DNA from: Promethearchaeota archaeon
Lineage (GTDB): Archaea; Asgardarchaeota; Lokiarchaeia; Sigynarchaeales; SOKP01
Assembly (NCBI GenBank): GCA_019894735.1
Contig: JAGXOB010000108.1
Span: 1 to 7,573, forward strand
Length of the DNA: 7,573 nucleotides
Direction: 5' to 3'
Under the pieces are notes generated by a model. That model was not told the origin of the DNA. It ran no database searches and saw only the letters and a list, made by a program, of their open reading frames with translations. Below, piece after piece: positions 1-5,592 of the stretch (position 1 is its first letter; the number at the start of each line of letters is the position of its first letter). The position numbers were made by a program, and so were the translations under genes.

Positions 1-1054
1 GGCTTTTCTTATGGTATAAATCTTGCATCGCATCGTATATCGTTGCAAATTTTTCACTTACCCGTTTTACTACACTTTCTATCTCAAATTCAATTAAAAG
101 ATGTTTTAAAACGCTTGTGTAGTGTTGCCTTCTATTATTATCAAGTTCGTCGTAAACTTTGCTCAGGTTTGTTTGAATTAAGCCTCTCAGTAGTCTTAAA
201 TTTTGAATTTTCGCTTCAATTGAACTTACATCTTGAAAGACTTCAGACTGCATTTTTGTAAAGAGAAGATCTAACGACTTGTTAATTGATCGTAGAGCGA
301 ATAATACTGCCCGCATTTTTGGTGTAGGATCAAGTACATACTTTATCATGTAAGATTCGAAATATTTGTCGTAGCTTTCTTCAACCATATATACAAAACC
401 CGAGTTTCTGTGGATAAAGTGTAGTTCAGATAGCCGATTAGATAAATTATTTTCAATACGCTTAGTATATAAAGTATCAGAATAATCCTCCCATTGCCCA
501 GAATAGATTTCTGTCCAATAACCTATTATTTTTTTATATAACTCAATATTTTCCTGCGTCCATTCAATATTAATAGGTTTTATATTATTTGAAATTAGGA
601 ACACATAGACAGGACTTACAGTATCTATGAGAATTCTGTTATAAAAAGTTTTTTTAAAAAATTCTTTTAAATCATCTAAAAGTAGATAAGGTATTTGTTG
701 AATCAGCATGGGTTCTAATTTTTCTTTCTTCGAAGGTTGATCAGGATAATATTCAACTTTAAATTGGAAATACCCTAAAGTGTTAAACGCCCTATTGGAA
801 TTTTCGTCCTTGTAAGGAAAAAATTCAACGTATGAAACCCAACTACATTCAATTGAGATATTTTGAACCATATCAATTATACTTTCTTTGAGATCTTGAC
901 GATAAAAGTCGTTTGGTGTTAAGTTTTTAAATTTATGTTTAATAAAATCTTCAATTTTCTTCGCAGTCTCTATTCCGCTTACTTCTTGACTATTTAGAAA
1001 CGCACTGATATACCAAAATTCCTCTTTATAAACAAAATGTAGTAGTTCACTCAT
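1..1054 (-). CDS. Membrane Nudix-fusion protein, left-hand paralog (N-terminal 351 codons; runs off the window)
   Basis: I translated this by hand from the ATG at 1052-1054. All 351 codons down to the left edge are open, with no stop or frameshift, so the gene is cut by the window rather than broken. It is collinear with the complete paralog at 1575-3251 without any insertion or deletion. By hand count about 52 of 351 residues differ (roughly 85% identity). The visible part is the soluble N-terminal region and the helical stalk. The two membrane helices and the Nudix domain of the paralog would lie beyond the left edge. The start is supported by a Shine-Dalgarno-like AAGGT eight bases upstream, identical in both copies. 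Differences are mostly conservative, which suggests both copies are maintained as proteins. The function is unknown and inferred only from the paralog. Confidence 0.85.
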   Translation of the reverse strand, partial: MSELLHFVYKEEFWYISAFLNSQEVSGIETAKKIEDFIKHKFKNLTPNDFYRQDLKESIIDMVQNISIECSWVSYVEFFPYKDENSNRAFNTLGYFQFKVEYYPDQPSKKEKLEPMLIQQIPYLLLDDLKEFFKKTFYNRILIDTVSPVYVFLISNNIKPINIEWTQENIELYKKIIGYWTEIYSGQWEDYSDTLYTKRIENNLSNRLSELHFIHRNSGFVYMVEESYDKYFESYMIKYVLDPTPKMRAVLFALRSINKSLDLLFTKMQSEVFQDVSSIEAKIQNLRLLRGLIQTNLSKVYDELDNNRRQHYTSVLKHLLIEFEIESVVKRVSEKFATIYDAMQDLYHKKS

Positions 1055-1150
1055 CGATTTTTACCTTAAAATTATGATAAATTCAAGTAAATTATATTAA
1101 ATATTAAATAATCTTGATCATTTAAGAATTTCACAAAAACATAGAAGAAA
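1055..1150. promoter_or_regulatory. Divergent promoter region, left copy
   Basis: This 96-base AT-rich spacer separates the start codons of the membrane Nudix gene (minus) and the nadA stub (plus). It holds a central TATA-like stretch (around ATTATATTAAATATTAAA) that could serve either direction. An AAGGT Shine-Dalgarno-like site lies before the minus-strand ATG. No convincing Shine-Dalgarno site lies before the plus-strand ATG; the nearest purine run (AGAAGAAA) abuts it. Compared with the right copy I find only three substitutions and one single-base indel, fewer than in the flanking coding sequence. The promoter role is inferred from position and composition. Confidence 0.5.
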
Positions 1151-1405
1151 ATGTCAATTACACAGATTCAAGAAGAAATCTTGAAATTGAAAAGGGAGAC
1201 CGGAACTACAATCTTAGCTCACTATTACCAACCTATCGAAATTCAAGAAGTGGTAAATCATTTAGGTGATTCCTTAGGTTTGTCAAGACTCGCGAAAGAA
1301 GAAAAGTTGGAGTATATTATTTTTACTGGCGTGGATTTTATGGCAGAAACAACCTCTATTTTAAATCAAAATAAACACGTTTTATTACCCAATCCTGAAC
1401 CATAA
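1151..1405 (+). pseudogene. nadA: Truncated quinolinate synthase (NadA N-terminal fragment)
   Basis: This is an 84-codon open frame that matches the first 84 residues of the complete NadA at 3347-4282, with about 18 differences. It keeps the AHYYQ motif near residue 24 and the GDSLGLS segment near residue 40. Homology ends after PNPE, and the stop codon comes from the sequence joined at about 1401. In the complete protein the next residues are SCCPMA, which hold the first [4Fe-4S] ligand. The fragment therefore lacks all three cluster cysteines and two of the three NadA domains, and cannot be a working quinolinate synthase by itself. The frame is nevertheless free of stops and indels, and silent differences outnumber replacements (about 27 to 17 by hand count). 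It may have become truncated recently or may still be translated as a short protein. It is best called a pseudogene made by the duplication breakpoint. Confidence 0.85.
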
Positions 1406-1466
1406 ATGCGGATTCATGAATTTGGGGCTCCTTTCCTTTTCTGGGGTTAGGTATAATTAGTGGCAT
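1401..1466 (-). pseudogene. Probable 5' fragment of a gamma-carbonic-anhydrase-like (hexapeptide-repeat) gene
   Basis: Reading the minus strand from an ATG at 1464-1466 gives 22 codons. They contain LIIP, then GKEP, then QIHESAF, ending at Met just where nadA homology begins on the other strand. The pattern IIP-x-GK-x-P-x-IHESAF is, from memory, the usual N-terminus of gamma-class carbonic anhydrase-like left-handed beta-helix proteins, which continue into an IAPxAxxIGDV-type segment. That continuation is absent here. An in-frame stop lies 12 bases upstream of the ATG, which supports the start. The loss of homology exactly at the duplication junction argues that this is a real gene remnant cut by the rearrangement. 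The stretch is short, so chance similarity cannot be excluded without a search. Confidence 0.45.
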
Positions 1467-1511
1467 GATATTTTCTCATACAATTTGTTTTTTGAAAAAG
1501 AAAAATTAAAG

Positions 1512-1532
1512 TAATAATAATAATAATAATAA
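1512..1532. repeat. (TAA)7 microsatellite
   Basis: Seven perfect tandem TAA triplets lie in the spacer between the carbonic-anhydrase-like remnant and the stop of the membrane Nudix gene. No function is evident. It could be a slippage product in very AT-rich non-coding DNA. Confidence 0.9.
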
Positions 1533-1547
1533 TTAGCTTATTGTATC

Positions 1548-1567
1548 AAAAAAACAAAAAAAAAAAA
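1548..1567 (-). terminator. Oligo-T terminator of the membrane Nudix gene
   Basis: On the minus strand, starting eight bases after the stop codon (1575-1577), there are twelve T, one G and seven T. Long T tracts without a required hairpin are the known intrinsic termination signal of archaeal RNA polymerase. Position and strand fit termination of the gene at 1575-3251. No stem is obvious. Confidence 0.6.
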
Positions 1568-1574
1568 GAGATTA

Positions 1575-3251
1575 CTATTCGAGTTTTGCATCTCTGAGAA
1601 TTTCTCTATGATCAAATGCTAAATCAATAGTTTTAAGCTGGTCTATAGGTATTAATTCTGCTTTTTTAGAATCGTCACCACCCTTGATATCATAAAAATC
1701 TCCAATTATCCGACATATATAAGCCGTTGAATGAATGTTCCCTCGGGGATCACGTCCCTCTTTATTGTAAACACCTAGCTTTGATTCAACTTTTACATCC
1801 AAATTAGTCTCTTCTTTAACCTCTCTAATTACTGCTTCGACGGGTTTTTCTCCCTCATCTATAAAACCACCCGGTAACGCATAATAATTTTGGAAAGGAG
1901 GATATTTTCGTTTAATTAATACTACATTTCCTTTCCGATCTTCAATTATAGCATCAACAGCAAGACCTACATCTGGCATTTTAAGCTGGATTCGTATATA
2001 GATATAATAAAGGATCGTTAGAGACAATATTCCAATTATGATTATCCCAATTAAACCGTTTAATAACGAAGTAAACAGGGTTCCTTCTTGTAAGTTTAGT
2101 GTAAGCATAATTACTCCGGCTAAATCTGCCAAAACACCCGCTCCAAAGAGTAGATTTAATAAGTTTAAACCCCTTTCAGTTTTTTGCTGATCTTCTTGAC
2201 TTCTCTTATGGTATAAATCCTGCATTGCATCATAAATTGTTGTAAATTTTTCATTTACTCGTTTAACTATACTTTCTATTTCAAATTCAATTAAGAGGTG
2301 TTTTAAAACACTCGTATAATGTTGTCTTCTATTATAATCAAGTTCGTTGTAAATCTTGCTAAGGTTTATTTGAATTAGACCTCTTAGCAATCTTAAATTT
2401 TTGATTTTCATTTCAATAGATTTTAAGTCTTGAAACATTTCAGATTGAGTTTTTAAATAGAGAAGATCTAATGACTCGTTAATGGAGCGTAGAGCAAATA
2501 ATACAGCACGCATTTTTGGTGTTGGATCAAGCACATACTTTATCATATAAGATTCGAAAAATTTATCGTAACTTTCTTCAACCATAAATACAAATCCTGA
2601 GTTTCTGCGGATAAAATGTAATTCAGATAGTCGATTGGATAAATTATTTTCAATACGTTTATTGTACAGCGTTTCAGAATAATCCTCCCATTGCCCGGAA
2701 TAAATTTCTGTCCAATAACCTATTAATTTCTTATATTTCTCAATATTATCTTGAGTCCATTCAATATTACTAGGTTTTGTATTATTAGAAGTAAGAAACA
2801 CATAAACAGGACTTTCAGTATCTATAAGAATTCCCGCATTAATGCTCTCTTTAAAAAAAACCTTTATATCATCTAAAAGAAGATAGGGAATTTGTTGAAT
2901 CAGCATAGGTTCTAATTTTTCTTTTTTTAAAGGTTGATCTGGATAATACTCGACCTTAAATTGGAAAAAACCTAAGGTATTAAACGCATTATCAGTATTT
3001 TCATCCCTATAAGGGAAACTTTCAAGATAAGGAACCCAACTACACTCAATAGATATATTTTGAACCATATCAATTATACTTTCTTTAAGATCTTGACGAT
3101 AAAAGTCGGCTGGTGTTAAGTTTTTGAACTTATGTTTGATAAAATCTTCAACCTTCTTCGCAGTTTCTATTCCACTTACATCTTTACTATTTAGAAACGC
3201 ACTTATATACCAAAACTCTTCTTTATAAATAAATTGTAGTAGTTCGCTCAT
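1575..3251 (-). CDS. Two-helix membrane protein with C-terminal Nudix domain (ADP-ribose-type), CorA-like layout
   Basis: This is a 558-residue protein. Residues 1-240 look like a soluble alpha/beta region, and about 245-360 are long charged helices. TM1 spans about 363-388 and TM2 about 394-419. The loop between them is short and acidic (QEG), and K/R-rich flanks suggest both termini are cytosolic. Residues 428-558 form a Nudix domain: LPGG at 459-462, then the Nudix box from Gly462 with Glu468 and REVKEE at 476-481. The box looks catalytically complete, although the usual glycine near its end is Asn483. A GR-DPRG motif (499-504) follows, which is typical of ADP-ribose pyrophosphatases and NrtR regulators. 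A soluble domain, long stalk and two C-terminal helices resemble CorA-type channels, but no GMN motif is present, so CorA relationship is only a suggestion. AAGGT eight bases upstream supports the start. It is divergent from nadA, which suggests a role in NAD or ADP-ribose metabolism or sensing. Hydrolase, sensor and channel all remain possible. Confidence 0.85.
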   Translation of the reverse strand: MSELLQFIYKEEFWYISAFLNSKDVSGIETAKKVEDFIKHKFKNLTPADFYRQDLKESIIDMVQNISIECSWVPYLESFPYRDENTDNAFNTLGFFQFKVEYYPDQPLKKEKLEPMLIQQIPYLLLDDIKVFFKESINAGILIDTESPVYVFLTSNNTKPSNIEWTQDNIEKYKKLIGYWTEIYSGQWEDYSETLYNKRIENNLSNRLSELHFIRRNSGFVFMVEESYDKFFESYMIKYVLDPTPKMRAVLFALRSINESLDLLYLKTQSEMFQDLKSIEMKIKNLRLLRGLIQINLSKIYNELDYNRRQHYTSVLKHLLIEFEIESIVKRVNEKFTTIYDAMQDLYHKRSQEDQQKTERGLNLLNLLFGAGVLADLAGVIMLTLNLQEGTLFTSLLNGLIGIIIIGILSLTILYYIYIRIQLKMPDVGLAVDAIIEDRKGNVVLIKRKYPPFQNYYALPGGFIDEGEKPVEAVIREVKEETNLDVKVESKLGVYNKEGRDPRGNIHSTAYICRIIGDFYDIKGGDDSKKAELIPIDQLKTIDLAFDHREILRDAKLE

Positions 3252-3596
3252 CGATTTTTACCTTAAAATTATTATAAATTCAATTAAATTATATTAAATA
3301 TTAAATATCTTGATTATTTAAGAATTTCACAAAAACATAGAAGAAAATGTCAATTAAACAGATTCAAGAAGAAGTCCTTACATTGAAAAAGGAGACGGGA
3401 GCTACAATCTTAGCCCACTATTACCAACCTATCGAAGTTCAGGAGATTGCGGATCATCTAGGTGATTCTTTAGGTTTATCAAGACTTGCGAAAGAAGCAA
3501 ATTCAGAGTATATTATTTTTGCGGGCGTAGATTTTATGGCAGAGACTGCTTCCATATTCAACCAAGACAAACATGTTTTAATACCTAATCCGGAGT
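2198..3596. repeat. Tandem duplication, right unit (portion matching positions 1-1400)
   Basis: This is the direct repeat of positions 1-1400. The implied full unit extends left to the chimeric junction at about 1401, taking in the rest of the Nudix gene, the T-rich spacer and the carbonic-anhydrase-like fragment. The corresponding left-hand part of the first copy lies outside the window. To the right of 3596 nadA continues intact and has no counterpart in the left unit. Confidence 0.93.
3252..3346. promoter_or_regulatory. Divergent promoter region between membrane Nudix gene and nadA
   Basis: This is a 95-base spacer between two divergent ATG codons. The central AT block (about 3286-3302) holds TATA-like sequence readable in both directions. 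If used, it would place starts near 3320 for nadA and near 3268 for the minus-strand gene, whose leader would then just include the AAGGT site. A CTTGATTATTTAAG element at about 3309-3322 is a loose inverted repeat (CTT...AAG) and a possible operator. It is also present in the left copy with one base changed. No regulator can be named. Shared control of the two genes is inferred from the arrangement. Confidence 0.5.
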
Positions 3597-4282
3597 CTTG
3601 TTGTCCAATGGCGGCATTTCTTACTCCTGAATTGGTTAAAAAATTTAAGAAGGAATATCCTGACTTTCCGGTTGTCGTATATGTTAATACAACCGCTGCT
3701 GTAAAAGCTGAATCTGATATATGTTGTACATCTTCTAATGCTGTAAAGATAGTTACAAAAATTTCGGAAGATTTTGGTTCAGATACAGTATTATTCGGTC
3801 CTGATGCGAATCTAGCAGACTATGCCGAACAAATTTCAGGTATAAATACTATCAAGATGCCAGAAGTTGGTCATTGTTACGTGCACTCACAGATTAAACC
3901 AGAGCATGTGATTGATGCAAGAGGTAAATATACTCAAGCAAATATTCTGGTTCATCCCGAATGTATTCGAGAAGTGAGAGAATTATCAGATTTTGTAGGT
4001 TCGACAGCCCAGATGTATAATAGAGCCAAAAAATCTAATGATAGTGAGTTTGTCATTGGAACTGAAAAAGGGTTAATTGAAAGGATGGCACAGGATTTTC
4101 CTAACAAGATTTTCCATCCAATTATGGAGAATCTTGTGTGTTATAATATGAAAAAAAACACTTTAGAACTCATGAAATACGTATTAGAAAATTTGGATGA
4201 TAAGACCTTTGAGGTGAGAGTTCCCCCTAATATTGCGAAAAGGGCTTTAAAACCAATTCAGAAGATGTTAGATTATTCGTAG
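3347..4282 (+). CDS. nadA: Quinolinate synthase
   Basis: Quinolinate synthase condenses iminoaspartate with dihydroxyacetone phosphate to give quinolinate, the precursor of NAD, using an oxygen-sensitive [4Fe-4S] cluster. At 311 residues it is close to the short archaeal and Thermotoga form (about 300) and shows the three-domain pattern. The three expected cluster ligands are Cys86 (in SCCPMA), Cys177 (in GHCYVH) and Cys265 (in VCYNMK). Substrate-site motifs are AHYYQ (23-27), GDS (39-41), YVNT (112-115), TSSNA (128-132), HPEC (203-206) and GST (218-220). Extra cysteines sit next to ligand 86 (Cys85) and at 126-127. The start agrees with the family and with the left copy, although no clear Shine-Dalgarno site precedes it. 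No nadB, nadC or aspartate dehydrogenase gene is adjacent. It is transcribed divergently from the membrane Nudix gene and converges with the ferredoxin-type gene. Confidence 0.96.
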   Translation: MSIKQIQEEVLTLKKETGATILAHYYQPIEVQEIADHLGDSLGLSRLAKEANSEYIIFAGVDFMAETASIFNQDKHVLIPNPESCCPMAAFLTPELVKKFKKEYPDFPVVVYVNTTAAVKAESDICCTSSNAVKIVTKISEDFGSDTVLFGPDANLADYAEQISGINTIKMPEVGHCYVHSQIKPEHVIDARGKYTQANILVHPECIREVRELSDFVGSTAQMYNRAKKSNDSEFVIGTEKGLIERMAQDFPNKIFHPIMENLVCYNMKKNTLELMKYVLENLDDKTFEVRVPPNIAKRALKPIQKMLDYS

Positions 4283-4340
4283 TAATTAATTTTTAAATTT
4301 AAAAAAAAATGGCTAATCGAATTATGTCTTAATAATAAAA
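4283..4340. terminator. Bidirectional T-rich termination region between convergent genes
   Basis: This 58-base spacer lies between the stop of nadA (plus) and the stop of the ferredoxin-type gene (minus). On the plus strand it has T5 at 4290-4294 and further T soon after. On the minus strand, A9 at 4301-4309 reads as T9 about 31 bases past the stop. Both fit archaeal oligo-T termination. No gene is visible here. Confidence 0.5.
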
Positions 4341-5459
4341 TTAGGCAATAAGATCTTCAAAACTCTGACCATTTATTTCGAACTTTTCCGGAAATTCATC
4401 TCTAACTTTTACCAATTTAATTGCGCTGTTAGGGCAATTAGCAGCACATATTCCGCACCCTATACAGAATTCTTCCCTTAATTTCATTCTTTCATCTGAT
4501 GAATCAGGTTTATTCGGTAAAAGATGATAGATCGCTTCATTTGGGCATTTGTTCATACATATTTCACATTTGGTACAAAGTTCCATATCAAATTCTGGAG
4601 CAAAATTACTTTGATTTGTACCTCTATAATGATAAAGTTTTGCGGGATATAATGCGCCACAATGACAACTACAACAATTACATATAAATATGGAACTTTC
4701 TTTACTCGTATCGAACACAGTGTTATGAACAAGACCAGCTTTCTCAGTTTCTTTAATAAAGTTAATAGCTTCTTCCTTATTTAATCGTTTTGCCCCTTGT
4801 TTAATCAACGATTCTGCTCCGGCTCCAGTAACAAAGCACCCCATTTCAGCAGGTGCTACTTCACAAGGTTCACCAGTATATTCACCAATTAGGCGACATT
4901 GACAGGGTATAACAGCAAAAGATTCATTTTTATCAATCATATCCCTTACAAATTCATAAGGAAGTACCTCGGATTTAACATCTAGAGATTTATCTATTTT
5001 TATCAATTTTTCTTTGGCGTCATATGGAAGTAAAGGACGGAAAACCTTTTTTCTCTCATCAATTTTCTCTAAATCAGGAGCTTGCTTCATAAGAAAACGA
5101 TATATCTCAGCTGCTTTTTTTTGATTTTCTTCTGAATCTTTACGAGCGATATAATATTTTTCGAATACACCAGGTAGAAGAGGTATTAATTTATATTTGA
5201 CTCCAGATTTCGAGAGGGTCCCATTAATAATCGATCTCTCTAGAATTTTTTTAATATCTTGCCTTGACTTACCTGTTTTTTCAGTTAATTCTTTAAGTGA
5301 AATTTCTTTGCCGGCGTTATTAAATTGAGAAAGAATTTTTATTTCTTCTTCATTCCAAAATATCTTCATCAATTCATATATTTTTTTATGTTTTGGAGCA
5401 ACAATTTGTCCAAGTTGCAGTTTTTGCCTTACAATTTCATAATTATCAACTTGAGTCAT
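4341..5459 (-). CDS. Winged-helix / cysteine-rich / 2x[4Fe-4S] ferredoxin-type protein
   Basis: This is a 372-residue cytosolic protein with no signal or membrane segment. Residues about 36-92 look like a winged helix-turn-helix (KELTEKTG, then SRQDIKKILER and a short wing). A cysteine-rich middle follows, with CQCR at 186-189, Cys199 and Cys208, then a dense ICNCCSCHC cluster at 259-267. Two classical [4Fe-4S] ferredoxin motifs end the protein: Cys295/298/301/305-Pro and Cys332/335/338/342-Pro. I recall this architecture from uncharacterised proteins of anaerobic bacteria and archaea, where the middle cluster is often CNCC-x-CCC; here His266 replaces the central cysteine. The role is probably electron transfer or redox sensing, with substrate unknown. 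An in-frame stop lies just upstream of the ATG and no Shine-Dalgarno site is visible, so the message may be leaderless. It lies 133 bp downstream of the acyl-CoA ligase gene on the same strand, but T tracts in between suggest separate transcripts. Confidence 0.88.
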   Translation of the reverse strand: MTQVDNYEIVRQKLQLGQIVAPKHKKIYELMKIFWNEEEIKILSQFNNAGKEISLKELTEKTGKSRQDIKKILERSIINGTLSKSGVKYKLIPLLPGVFEKYYIARKDSEENQKKAAEIYRFLMKQAPDLEKIDERKKVFRPLLPYDAKEKLIKIDKSLDVKSEVLPYEFVRDMIDKNESFAVIPCQCRLIGEYTGEPCEVAPAEMGCFVTGAGAESLIKQGAKRLNKEEAINFIKETEKAGLVHNTVFDTSKESSIFICNCCSCHCGALYPAKLYHYRGTNQSNFAPEFDMELCTKCEICMNKCPNEAIYHLLPNKPDSSDERMKLREEFCIGCGICAANCPNSAIKLVKVRDEFPEKFEINGQSFEDLIA

Positions 5460-5531
5460 ATGTACGGTGATGTTAATTTTTCATAAAAACTTATCGTAAT
5501 GATTAATGCTTATTATGGTCGTTACTATTTC

Positions 5532-5556
5532 AAAAAATGAATAGAATAAATAAAAA
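5532..5556 (-). terminator. Oligo-T terminator downstream of the acyl-CoA ligase gene
   Basis: On the minus strand, T5 (5552-5556) and T6 (5532-5537) lie 37-61 bases past the ligase stop codon in an AT-rich spacer. This fits archaeal intrinsic termination. It would separate the ligase transcript from the ferredoxin-type gene, whose promoter must lie between here and 5459. Confidence 0.45.
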
Positions 5557-5592
5557 GATTAGTGTTATTATTGTATTTGGCGTTGCTAATCT

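Larger units (their letters stand above)
1..1400. repeat. Tandem duplication, left unit (visible part)
   Basis: Positions 1-1400 match 2198-3596 in the same orientation. The offset is 2197 in the Nudix-protein gene and 2196 in nadA, because the spacer between them has a one-base indel. The unit holds a membrane Nudix gene (minus), the divergent spacer and the first part of nadA (plus). Matching stops within a few bases of 1400, after the nadA codons for PNPE. By eye, coding identity is roughly 82-90% and spacer identity about 96%. The full unit length implied by the internal junction (1401 to 3596) is about 2196 bp. The left end of this copy is outside the window. Confidence 0.93.

Noticed and set aside
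43..261. Plus-strand 72-codon open frame
   Set aside because: It lies antisense to the left membrane Nudix gene and its product resembles no protein family I recognise.
1..1054. Left-hand membrane Nudix gene as a pseudogene
   Set aside because: Codon-by-codon translation shows 351 uninterrupted codons with no indel against the paralog. It only appears incomplete because the window ends.
1151..1405. The 84-residue NadA fragment as a functional quinolinate synthase
   Set aside because: All three cluster cysteines and two of three domains are absent, and a complete NadA lies 2.2 kb away.
1512..1567. (TAA)7 plus poly-A as origin iterons or a CRISPR leader
   Set aside because: The triplet repeat is simple-sequence DNA and the A runs are best read as a minus-strand T-tract terminator. 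There are no repeat-spacer units anywhere in the window.
1406..1574. Insertion sequence, attachment site or RNA gene at the duplication junction
   Set aside because: I found no transposase, terminal inverted repeats, target-site duplication or tRNA-like fold. The spacer is explained by a carbonic-anhydrase-like 5' end, its upstream region and a T-rich terminator.
4499..4687. Plus-strand 62-codon open frame
   Set aside because: It is the antisense shadow of the ferredoxin-cluster region, with no start signal.
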